Positions 1-8,617 of a DNA stretch of 19,713 bases are shown here, in pieces. The translations under genes and the position numbers were made by a program. The notes under the pieces are model-generated. The model ran no database searches, had not been told where the DNA came from, and worked only from the letters and a program-made list of their open reading frames with translations. The DNA is taken from assembly GCA_035943195.1 (NCBI GenBank), contig DASZCK010000143.1, forward strand, positions 1 to 19,713. Reading direction: 5' to 3'. The DNA is from DAIDKA01 sp035943195. Its GTDB lineage: Bacteria > Pseudomonadota > Gammaproteobacteria > Steroidobacterales > Steroidobacteraceae. Position 1 is the stretch's first letter, and each line of letters begins with the position of its first letter.

Positions 1-338
1 ATCTGATCCTGGTGAGCGCCGGGACCACCCGCATGGTGGACGCATGGCTGGATGCGCTGAAGGATGGCGGGCAGTTGATACAGCCGCTGACGCCGGATGC
101 GGGCATGGGGGTGTTCATGGGCATCCGTCGCCGCGGCGAGCGCTATTTTGCGTCCGTGCTGTCGGCGGTCATGATCTATCGCTGCGCCAGCGCGCGCGAT
201 CCCGAATCAGCAGCGGCGCTGGCGGAGGCCATGAAGAACGGCGGCGGCCGTGGGGTGACGCGGCTGTACCGCGGGCAACCCCAGCCTCCGGGAAACGTCT
301 GGTTACAGGGCGAAGACTGGTGTCTTGCCTACGGCTAG
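1..338 (+). CDS. Protein-L-isoaspartate O-methyltransferase-like protein, C-terminal part (5' end outside window)
   Basis: The reading frame is open from the window edge (frame starting at base 3) to a TAG at 336-338, so the gene begins upstream and the GTG at 12 is probably an internal valine. The visible part reads LILVSAGTTRMVDAWLDAL, then a GGQLIQPL segment, and near the end a WLQGEDWCLAYG tail. In PCMT-family enzymes the equivalent order is a strand ending in V(T/S)AG, a helix, a 'GGRLV.PL' strand, and a C-terminal part rich in small residues. These enzymes use S-adenosylmethionine to methylate damaged aspartyl residues. The SAM-binding motif I region lies outside the window, so the assignment rests on the C-terminal third alone. 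Its stop overlaps the stop of the convergent esterase gene in a shared CTAG. Confidence 0.6.
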   Translation, partial: LILVSAGTTRMVDAWLDALKDGGQLIQPLTPDAGMGVFMGIRRRGERYFASVLSAVMIYRCASARDPESAAALAEAMKNGGGRGVTRLYRGQPQPPGNVWLQGEDWCLAYG

Positions 339-1861
339 TGCGCGGCCGGCCCCGGCCGGCCCATCCACTTGTCCGCCCAGCCGATGAAGTATTTGAAATT
401 GGGCACGTCGGTGTGCCCGCCCTCATGCTGGCGCCAGGCGAGCTGGCCATCCAGCATGCTCACCCCGATGTCGGGCTTCTTGGCGTTCTGGTAGTCATCG
501 CCCACTCCCAGGTCGCGCGCTCCGAGCAGACGGAAGACCTTGCCGGCCGCCACCGTGGCCATGTAGCTGCCCTGCTGATCGAGCCACAGCGCATCGCCCT
601 GGGAGGGTGAGCCGTAGCTGATGAAGGTCAGGCGCGGGGCGCACAGCGCGATAAGCTCGTTCGAATCCACCGGCAGGTCCTTTGCGGTCTTGGCACCGCC
701 CTTGGCCGCCGAGGCTCCGTACTTGAGGAAGTTGCCGGCCATCCAGTGGTACTCGCCCGAGCCGGTGAGGGATTCCACGGCCTCGCCGAAATTGCGCCGG
801 TGCGGCTTGGCACCGCCTTCGCCCGAGGACCCCACCAGCACCATGTAGAAGCGCTGGTCGAAGGCCATGGTGATGAGTGCGGCTTTGCCGTAGCGCGAGA
901 CCCCTTCAATGCCCACGTGATGCGCATCGATGTCGGGATCGTGGCTGACATAGTCGAGCACGCGGCTGGCACCCCAGGCCCAGGCACGCAACGCTCCCCA
1001 GTCATCGGGTTTACGCGGCTGCCCCTTGTTGACGAGGCCGATCACGCCGCGCCGGAGACCCGCACCATTGTCGGCCTGGACGGCGGTGGGATCGAACTGG
1101 GCTACGGCCCAGCCATCGGCCACCATCTGGCTGATGGGATCATTCGGCGGCCGCGGCGCAGGAAAGAACGGCGGTGTCGGGATGGGCTGCCAGGCGGGAT
1201 GACTCTGCAGCACCGCACCCAGTGCCGGATTCTCGCGGATCATGGCGTCGCGCAGCGCCGCGTTCATGCGCGCCACATCCGCCGGCGAAGGCGCCACCGG
1301 CGAGGGAAAGGGCGGCGTGCCCAGCGCGAACATGATCAGGAGCGGCATCGGCCCGGTGTGATTGATGGGCTTGATGAGCATCACCGGAAAATCCACGTTG
1401 ATGCTCGGATAGCTGGAATTATCCAGATGCCCGGTGAGCAGCGTCGCACTGACCGGCACCGGTCCCAGGCGTTCGTTCTCGCTCGCCTTCACCGAAAATG
1501 TCACGGCGGGAGTGTTGGCAGGGACCCGTCCCAGCACCTCGCGTTCGAAGTCCTCGACGATCTGCGGACGGCGTTTGTTGTTCCACTGCGCCGCCGTGGT
1601 TACCTTGCTGCCATCGTTCATGCGCAGCGGGTCCGGCCATACGGGGTAGGGATTGGCCAGCGCGTCGTCATAGTTGGCATGGTCGGGCGCCTTTTCATCG
1701 CCGCTCGGACCCTTGCGCAGTTGCGTGATGCCCAGCTGCTGCATCATCTGCTGATGATCCGCCTCGGTCTGGCGTGCGATTTCCGACGGCGCCTGCGCCA
1801 GCACCGGAGCCACGCCGGCGAGCGCCAGCACCCACAGATTCTTCATGACAAGATGTCTCAC
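335..1861 (-). CDS. Secreted glucuronoyl esterase, carbohydrate esterase family 15 (CE15)
   Basis: This 508-residue protein looks like a bacterial glucuronoyl esterase, which cleaves the ester link between 4-O-methyl-glucuronic acid on xylan and lignin alcohols. A hydrophobic N-terminus (residues 7-24, ending ALAQA) is a probable Sec signal peptide, implying periplasmic or secreted action. The nucleophile elbow is GVSRYGK (residues 320-326, Ser322), close to the family's G-C-S-R-x-G-K. A SSGEGGAK segment follows at 345-352, and HEGGHTD at 479-485 supplies the likely catalytic His483. In fungal members the acid lies just before SGxGG; here that position is Ser, so the acid is probably elsewhere, as in other bacterial members. 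The start is GTG at 1861 because AAGGGGG sits 6 bases upstream; ATG at 1846 is the alternative. It is third in the zwf-ankyrin-esterase group, 36 bases after the ankyrin stop. Confidence 0.85.
   Translation of the reverse strand: MRHLVMKNLWVLALAGVAPVLAQAPSEIARQTEADHQQMMQQLGITQLRKGPSGDEKAPDHANYDDALANPYPVWPDPLRMNDGSKVTTAAQWNNKRRPQIVEDFEREVLGRVPANTPAVTFSVKASENERLGPVPVSATLLTGHLDNSSYPSINVDFPVMLIKPINHTGPMPLLIMFALGTPPFPSPVAPSPADVARMNAALRDAMIRENPALGAVLQSHPAWQPIPTPPFFPAPRPPNDPISQMVADGWAVAQFDPTAVQADNGAGLRRGVIGLVNKGQPRKPDDWGALRAWAWGASRVLDYVSHDPDIDAHHVGIEGVSRYGKAALITMAFDQRFYMVLVGSSGEGGAKPHRRNFGEAVESLTGSGEYHWMAGNFLKYGASAAKGGAKTAKDLPVDSNELIALCAPRLTFISYGSPSQGDALWLDQQGSYMATVAAGKVFRLLGARDLGVGDDYQNAKKPDIGVSMLDGQLAWRQHEGGHTDVPNFKYFIGWADKWMGRPGPAAH
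344..361. repeat. GC-only inverted repeat just after the convergent stop codons
   Basis: Two copies of GGCCGGCC (344-351 and 354-361) are separated by CC. Each copy is itself a palindrome, and together they can form a GC hairpin 5 bases after the methyltransferase stop. It lies inside the last codons of the esterase gene (Gly-Arg-Pro-Gly-Pro-Ala-Ala). It could slow polymerase coming from the methyltransferase side, but no T-tract follows, so it is not a standard intrinsic terminator. It may simply reflect GC-rich codons. Confidence 0.3.
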
Positions 1862-1867
1862 GCCGTT

Positions 1868-1874
1868 CCCCCTT
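1868..1874 (-). promoter_or_regulatory. Shine-Dalgarno site deciding the GTG start of the CE15 esterase
   Basis: On the minus strand AAGGGGG is followed by the six-base spacer AACGGC and GTG at 1861. The internal ATG at 1846 has only a weak purine stretch before it, so the GTG is preferred. Confidence 0.55.
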
Positions 1875-1897
1875 CCTGACCTAAGTTCTGATTCTAA

Positions 1898-3236
1898 CTA
1901 ATGCGCCACCAGTACCTGGATCACCTCTTCTGTGAAGGGCAGGTAATGGCCGTCGATGAGCAACTGCCCCGGACGACCCGGATCGCGCTGGCCGGCCGGC
2001 ATCCCATATTCGAGCAGCAGTTGCGCGCAGCCTGGCCAGTCGCCCTCGGGCGCCGGCCGGTTGCGGCAGGCCCAGGACAGCGTGCCACAGACATTCGAGT
2101 CATAGCCGTGCGTTTCGGTCCAGCTGGCACCGTGCTCGAGCAGGAAACGGGCGAGGGCCACATCACCCTGGAAGACCGCCACATTCAATGCGGTGGCGCT
2201 CCAGTCCCCGCCTTTGGCGTCCAGCGGCCAGCCCAGGGTCACCATCAATCGCGCTGCCGCATGCGCCCCGGCAGCAACCAGCTCCGGCAGCAGTGCCAGG
2301 TCGCTCGCCGCAAGCTTCTGGATCAGATCCGGGGTCGCGCGCAGTAATGCACGCGCCGTGGCCTCCTGCTCACAGCCACAGGCGCCCAGCAACTGTTCCT
2401 GCCCGGAGCCCGCATCTTCACTGGCGCCCCAGCGCACCAGGAGCTCTGCAACCTGCGGCAGCCCGTAGCGGCGCGCCAGCTGAAAAGCACTGATACCTCC
2501 AGGAGTGTGGGTGCACGTGTCGGCGCCGGCGCTCAGCAGGGCCTCGATATGTGCGATCGAGACACGACGGCGCAGGGCCCACAGCAGTGGCGTGCCGAAC
2601 CAGCTGGTCGGGGCTGCCAGCGCCGGCTGGTTGGCATCGGCGCCGAACTGCAGCAGCAGCAGGAGCGGCGTGGGATCGGCGTAATCGAAGGCGTGATACA
2701 GCGCATTGCTGGGCCCGATGGGCACGCCGGCTTCGAGCAGCAGCCGCGTGATCGCGCAGTTCGGCAAGGAGTGATACAGACACTCGCCGTCATCAGGATC
2801 CGCGCCCGCGGCCAGGAGCAGGCGGGTCATTTCCAGGTTCGAGTTCTGGCCCACCGCACCGTAGAGCGCCGTGAGCGAACCGATCGCGGCGTTGGGATCG
2901 GCGCCGTGCGCCAGCAGCAGCCGCGCGCACTCCAGCATCGGCTCCTGCCACGGCGGCAATCGGCACAGGCTTGAGTGCGTGACGGCGACCAGCGGCGGCA
3001 GCTTCACGGGGCCGCCGGGGCGATTCACCCAGCTGGGATCAGTGGCCAGCGTGTGCTTGAGGATATCGAGGTCGCCGGCGGCACAGGCAAGGTAGGGGTC
3101 GGTGCCCAACAGGCCCGGATCATCCTCGAGCCACTGCGCGGCGAGCGCAGGTTGTGCCAGGTTATTGCCGCCCGCACTCTCCCCGGCATACACCAGGCGC
3201 AGCCACTCGAGGATCGATGGAACGGATCTTGCACCC

Positions 3237-3250
<14 letters not shown>
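1898..3250 (-). CDS. Ankyrin-repeat protein
   Basis: From ATG 3250 this gives 450 residues with several degenerate ankyrin repeats. The clearest are LLLAHGADPNAA, LLLAAGADPDDG, LLQFGADANQP, LLSAGADTCTH, LLVRWGASED and FLLEHGASWTETHG; each fits the helix-turn-helix end 'LL..GAD'. Ankyrin repeats bind other proteins and reveal no enzymatic role. I see no signal peptide or membrane segment, so it is probably cytoplasmic. The frame stays open to 3334, but that extension is antisense-free shadow of the zwf 3' end and has no binding site, so ATG 3250 (or GTG 3247) is chosen. That start lies inside the last codons of zwf, a 14-base overlap, and no Shine-Dalgarno is visible, so translation is probably coupled to zwf. 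Its partner and purpose are unknown. Confidence 0.75.
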
Positions 3251-4700
<1,450 letters not shown>

Positions 4701-4719
4701 CGTTGTCGTGCCCGTATTG

Positions 4720-4733
4720 CTGTAGGCCTGCAG
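4720..4733. promoter_or_regulatory. Imperfect palindrome in the zwf-edd divergent promoter region
   Basis: CTGTAGGCCTGCAG matches its own reverse complement at 12 of 14 positions and sits 20 bases before the zwf start and about 70 before edd. A single operator here could control both directions. In pseudomonads the zwf and edd promoters are controlled by HexR, but I cannot claim that this sequence fits the HexR site. No convincing -35/-10 pair was found in the 101-base gap. Confidence 0.3.
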
Positions 4734-4753
4734 AATAACGCAGTTTTCTTTAC

Positions 4754-4805
4754 AGGATTGATGACCATGTGCCGATTTCGTGACTTCGGTTGGTGCAACG
4801 CATGA
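4754..4805 (+). promoter_or_regulatory. Candidate upstream reading frame translationally coupled to edd
   Basis: AGGA at 4754-4757 precedes two in-frame ATG codons, 4761 and 4767; the second is 9 bases away, a normal spacing. From 4761 the frame reads MTMCRFRDFGWCNA and stops at TGA 4803-4805, which overlaps the edd ATG as ATGA. The edd start has no Shine-Dalgarno of its own, so ribosomes finishing this 12-14 codon frame could re-initiate on edd. Nothing is known of the peptide; it may only relay ribosomes. Confidence 0.4.
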
Positions 4806-6646
4806 GCACTGACGCTGCGCCCCTGCATCCGCGGGTGGCTGAGGTCACGGAGCGTATCCGTGAGCGATCCTGGGCTGAGCGCGATGACTACCTGGCGCGC
4901 ATGGCTGCCGCCACCGAGCGGGTCACCAACCGCTCGCGACTGTCCTGCACGAATCTCGCCCACGGTTTCGCGAGCGCCGATGTCACCGACAAGCAGGCGC
5001 TGCGGCAGCTGCGCTGGCCGAACATCGCCATCATCAATTCGTATAACGATATGCTTTCCGCGCATCAGCCGCTGGAACGCTATCCGGTGATTCTGCGCGC
5101 GGCCGCGCGCGAGGTGGGCGCCACGGCCCAGGTTGCCGGTGGCGTGCCGGCCATGTGCGATGGCATCACGCAGGGCATGCCGGGCATGGAGCTGTCGCTG
5201 TTCAGTCGCGACGTGATCGCCATGGCCACGGGAGTCTCGCTGGCGCATGGCATGTTCGATGCCACGCTGTGTCTGGGAGTGTGCGACAAGATCGTCCCCG
5301 GCCTGCTCATCGGGGCCCTGGCGTTCGGGCACCTGCCCACCCTGTTCGTGCCCGGCGGTCCGATGCCCTCGGGGATCGCCAACAGGGAGAAGGCGCGCAT
5401 TCGCAAACTCTTTGCCGAGGGCAAAGCCGGACGCGAAGAACTCCTCGAGTCCGAAGCCGGCAGCTATCACGCCGCCGGCACCTGCACTTTCTACGGCACG
5501 GCCAACAGCAACCAGATGCTGATGGAAGTCATGGGGCTGCACCTGCCGGGGAGCGCCTTCATCCCACCCAATACGCCGCTGCGGGATGCGCTGACGGCAC
5601 AGGCGGCCAAGCGCGCGGCGCAGATCACGGCGCTGGGCAGCGACTACCGGCCACTGGCACGCATTGTCGATGAGCGCGCCATGGTCAATGCCGTCGTCGG
5701 TCTCTTGGCCACCGGCGGCAGCACCAATCACACCCTGCACCTGATCGCGATCGCGCGCGCCGCCGGCCTGATCCTCGACTGGGAGGACTTTCACCAGCTC
5801 TCCGAAGTGGTGCCGCTGCTGGCCCGCATCTATCCCAACGGCGCCGCCGACGTGAATCACTTCCAGGCGGCCGGCGGCATGGGGTTCCTGGTGCGCGAGC
5901 TGCTGGATGCCGGACTCATGCATCCGGACGTGCGCACCGTGGCGGGCGAGGGGCTGCGCGCTTATGCCCAGGAGCCCTGGTTGTCGGCGCAGGGCCTGGC
6001 ATGGCGCGATGCGCCCGCGGTCAGCGGTGACACCTCGGTATTACGGCCGGCGAATGATCCCTTCAGCGCCGACGGGGGGCTGAAACTATTGCGCGGCAAT
6101 CTGGGCCGCGCCGTCATCAAGACCTCCGCGGTGCAGGATGCGCACCGCGTGGTGGAGGCGCCGGCGCGCATCTTCAATGACCAGGAAGAGGTGCTGAAGG
6201 CCTTCGAGGCGAAGCAGCTGGACTGTGATGCCGTGGTGGTGGTGCGCTACCAGGGACCGCGCGCCAATGGCATGCCGGAGCTTCACAAGCTGACACCGGC
6301 GCTGGCGTCCCTGCAGGACCGCGGCTTTCACGTGGCGCTGGTCACCGACGGGCGCATGTCGGGAGCGTCCGGCAATGTGCCGGCGGCCATCCACATCACG
6401 CCCGAGGCCGCGCAGGGCGGACCGCTGGCGCGCCTCAAGGACGGGGACGTGATCCGTCTGGACAGTCACACGGGTATTCTTGAGGCCAAGGTGACCGCGG
6501 CGACCTTGCAGTCACGCAGCATCGAGGCAGTCGACCTCACGGCCAATGACAGCGGCATGGGACGTGAGCTGTTCAAGTTATTCAGAAGCCACGCCGCGGG
6601 TGCCGAGCAGGGCGCCGGGGTCGCGGCGTACAAGGGACAACCATGA
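4802..6646 (+). CDS. edd: Phosphogluconate dehydratase (6-phosphogluconate dehydratase)
   Basis: Edd removes water from 6-phosphogluconate to give 2-keto-3-deoxy-6-phosphogluconate (KDPG). The 614-residue protein aligns by eye with E. coli Edd throughout: NIAIINSYNDMLSAHQPLERYP, VAGGVPAMCDG, LGVCDKIVPGL, CTFYGTANSNQM, LATGGSTNHT, PNGAADVNHFQAAGGM, VTDGRMSGASG. Cys161 and Cys228 correspond to cysteines 154 and 221 described as iron-sulfur cluster ligands in the Zymomonas enzyme, with Cys119 a possible third ligand. The start at ATG 4802 is supported by overlap with the small upstream frame; TTG 4790 and GTG 4793 in the same frame are weaker alternatives. It overlaps eda by four bases (ATGA at 6643-6646). 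There is a small caution that a related dihydroxy-acid dehydratase family exists, but the length and residues fit Edd. Confidence 0.97.
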   Translation: MSTDAAPLHPRVAEVTERIRERSWAERDDYLARMAAATERVTNRSRLSCTNLAHGFASADVTDKQALRQLRWPNIAIINSYNDMLSAHQPLERYPVILRAAAREVGATAQVAGGVPAMCDGITQGMPGMELSLFSRDVIAMATGVSLAHGMFDATLCLGVCDKIVPGLLIGALAFGHLPTLFVPGGPMPSGIANREKARIRKLFAEGKAGREELLESEAGSYHAAGTCTFYGTANSNQMLMEVMGLHLPGSAFIPPNTPLRDALTAQAAKRAAQITALGSDYRPLARIVDERAMVNAVVGLLATGGSTNHTLHLIAIARAAGLILDWEDFHQLSEVVPLLARIYPNGAADVNHFQAAGGMGFLVRELLDAGLMHPDVRTVAGEGLRAYAQEPWLSAQGLAWRDAPAVSGDTSVLRPANDPFSADGGLKLLRGNLGRAVIKTSAVQDAHRVVEAPARIFNDQEEVLKAFEAKQLDCDAVVVVRYQGPRANGMPELHKLTPALASLQDRGFHVALVTDGRMSGASGNVPAAIHITPEAAQGGPLARLKDGDVIRLDSHTGILEAKVTAATLQSRSIEAVDLTANDSGMGRELFKLFRSHAAGAEQGAGVAAYKGQP

Positions 6647-7272
6647 AGATCCGTGAGGTACTGGCGTTGGCGCCAGTCATTCCCGTCCTGACCGTGGAAA
6701 AGCTGGTGCACGCGGCGCCACTGGCCAAGGCTCTGTACGCCGGCGGACTCAAGGTCCTCGAGATCACATTGCGGACCCCGGTGGCGCTGCAGGTGATCGA
6801 GGCCATGCGCGCCGCGGTTCCCGACGCCGTGATCGGTGCGGGCACGCTGATGCGGCCGCAGGATTTTGCCCGGGCGTCGGACGCCGGAGCACAGTTCGCG
6901 GTGACCCCGGGGCTCACCCCGCAGCTGGCGGAGGCGGCGGCCGCCGTGGAATATCCGTTATTGCCGGGAATCATCACCCCCAGCGAAATCCTCCAGGCGC
7001 TGCACTTTGGCTTCGAAACCCTGAAGTTCTTCCCGGCCCAGCCGGCCGGTGGCAGCTCCATGCTGCAGTCCTTCGCAGGTCCCTTCGCCAACGTCGCCTT
7101 TTGTCCCACGGGCGGCATTTCCTATGACAGCGCACCGGCCTTCCTGAAGCTGCCGAACGTGCTGTGCGTAGGTGGCTCGTGGATGGCCCCGCGGGCGCTG
7201 GTCGAAAAAGGCGACTGGGCAGGCATCGAGGCCCTGGCCCGGGATGCCGCCGTCTTGCCGCGCCACGGTTGA
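6643..7272 (+). CDS. eda: KDPG/KHG aldolase (2-dehydro-3-deoxy-6-phosphogluconate aldolase)
   Basis: Eda splits KDPG into pyruvate and glyceraldehyde-3-phosphate, the last step of the Entner-Doudoroff pathway. At 209 residues it has the usual size for this trimeric class I aldolase. Key residues sit exactly five positions earlier than in E. coli: Glu40 and Arg44 in EITLRT, and the Schiff-base Lys128 in LKFFPA. IGAGTL (64-69), TPG (88-90) and CPTGGI are the other phosphate- and substrate-binding loops. Its ATG overlaps the edd stop, so the two are translated as a coupled pair. A 79-base gap follows before hemA. Confidence 0.97.
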   Translation: MKIREVLALAPVIPVLTVEKLVHAAPLAKALYAGGLKVLEITLRTPVALQVIEAMRAAVPDAVIGAGTLMRPQDFARASDAGAQFAVTPGLTPQLAEAAAAVEYPLLPGIITPSEILQALHFGFETLKFFPAQPAGGSSMLQSFAGPFANVAFCPTGGISYDSAPAFLKLPNVLCVGGSWMAPRALVEKGDWAGIEALARDAAVLPRHG

Positions 7273-7334
7273 GGCCAAAGCTGGGCAATGGGTCTTGGGG
7301 CCGTGACCGTTTGGTGACACTTCCACAAGCGCCC

Positions 7335-7351
7335 GGTGGTGAGCTGCCACC
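7335..7351 (+). promoter_or_regulatory. Hairpin covering the hemA ribosome binding site
   Basis: GGTGG (7335-7339) can pair with CCACC (7347-7351) around a seven-base loop, and the hemA ATG follows directly at 7352. The best Shine-Dalgarno, GGTGA at 7338-7342 with nine bases to the ATG, is partly inside the stem. The structure could damp hemA translation. The rest of the eda-hemA gap (7273-7334) holds a GTGAC repeated 11 bases apart (7302-7306, 7313-7317) but no clear promoter; whether hem has its own promoter or reads through from edd-eda is open. Confidence 0.35.
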
Positions 7352-8614
7352 ATGCACAGGATCGGCATCGTGGGTGTGTCGTATCGGCACGCAAGTGCCG
7401 GCCAGGTGGCGCAATTTGCCGTCGCCAAGGATGCCCTGGGCCACCGCCTGAGCGTGCTGCGCGAGGCCCTGCAGGGCGCCGAAGTGCTCTACCTCTCCAC
7501 CTGCAACCGCGTTGAGGTCATCTACGCCACGGCCGACCCGGCCGTCGACCGGCGGCCCGCGGTGTTCAAGGCGCTCACCGGGCGTGAACCGGCCCATGGC
7601 GAGGCCTTCTCGACCCTGCGCGCCTGGACCGGCGAGGCGGCCGTGGAGCATCTGCTGCTGGTCGCCTGCGGCATGGATTCGGCACAGGCCGGCGAGCAGG
7701 AAGTTTACGTGCAGCTGCGCGCGGCCTGGCAGGCGGCGCGCGAGGCCCAGGTCATCGGTCCGCTGCTGGACCGCGTCCTGAGTGAGGCCATGAACATGGC
7801 CCGTCATGCCCATCGCATTGCCACCCATGACGCACCCTCACTCGCAGATCTGGCGGTAAGCCGCTTGCTGCAGCATCTGCAGGATCAAGGGGGTGCGGCG
7901 GGGTCGGTCGGCCTGGTGGGTGTGTCGCCGATGACACGTCGCTGTGGCCTGCGGCTGCGCGAACGCGGCATCGCGGTGACGGTCATCAACCGCACGCTCG
8001 ACAGCGCCGCGGAGCTGGCGACGGAGCTGGGCGGCACGGCGCTGTCGCTGGGCGCCTTTGGCCAGGATCCGGCCGCCGCGGGCTGTTGCGCCTTGGTGTG
8101 CGCCAGTGGCGCGGCTGAGCCGGTGATCGATCGCGCGATCCTGGTGAAGCTCGCCCATAGCAAACCCCTGCTGATGGATTTTGGCCTGCCTCCCAATGTG
8201 GACGTGGATGCTGCGCGCATGCTCGATTTCACGCGTGTGGGCATGGATGAACTGGTGCAGACTGCGCGGGACGGCAGGGTCGAGCATCTGCTGCGGCTGG
8301 CGCCGGTACGGGCCGCCATCGATGCGCATCTGGCAAGGCTGCGCAGCGAGCTGGCCGCGCGCGCCATCGGACCGCAGCTGGCGCGGCTGCGCGATGACTT
8401 CGAGCGCATCACCGCCGGGGAAGTGGACCGGCTGCTGCGCGAGGTGCTGCTGGACCTTGATGAGGACCAGCGCCAACGGCTCTCAGGCTGGGGACGAACC
8501 CTCGCGCACCGCCTGGCGCACCTGCCGCTGTCGGGCATGCGCGCCGCCGCCGAGCATGCGGATCCGGCGGCCACCGACGCCTTTTTCAAGAATGCCCGCC
8601 TCAGCAACGAGTGA
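7352..8614 (+). CDS. hemA: Glutamyl-tRNA reductase, divergent
   Basis: HemA reduces glutamyl-tRNA with NADPH to glutamate-1-semialdehyde, the committed step of the C5 route to 5-aminolevulinate. The 420-residue protein starts directly at its first strand (IGIVGVSYRHA). The catalytic Cys51 lies in STCNRVE (49-55), the conserved His100 in AVEHLL, and the MDS..GE.E segment (108-117) corresponds to the canonical L-D-S...GE.QI motif. A nucleotide-binding domain follows with VINRT (211-215), and then the C-terminal dimerisation helices. It departs from the norm in the dinucleotide loop: GVSPM (190-194) replaces the usual GAGEM. The DFGLPPNVD segment replaces the usual D-L-A-V-P-R-D. Context with hemL three bases downstream strongly supports the call. 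A second, standard hemA elsewhere in the genome cannot be excluded. Confidence 0.88.
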   Translation: MHRIGIVGVSYRHASAGQVAQFAVAKDALGHRLSVLREALQGAEVLYLSTCNRVEVIYATADPAVDRRPAVFKALTGREPAHGEAFSTLRAWTGEAAVEHLLLVACGMDSAQAGEQEVYVQLRAAWQAAREAQVIGPLLDRVLSEAMNMARHAHRIATHDAPSLADLAVSRLLQHLQDQGGAAGSVGLVGVSPMTRRCGLRLRERGIAVTVINRTLDSAAELATELGGTALSLGAFGQDPAAAGCCALVCASGAAEPVIDRAILVKLAHSKPLLMDFGLPPNVDVDAARMLDFTRVGMDELVQTARDGRVEHLLRLAPVRAAIDAHLARLRSELAARAIGPQLARLRDDFERITAGEVDRLLREVLLDLDEDQRQRLSGWGRTLAHRLAHLPLSGMRAAAEHADPAATDAFFKNARLSNE

Positions 8615-8617
8615 GCG

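Noticed and set aside
746..1879. A 377-codon plus-strand open frame opposite the CE15 esterase
   Set aside because: Antisense shadow with Arg/His-rich composition; the esterase has signal peptide, nucleophile elbow and catalytic His.
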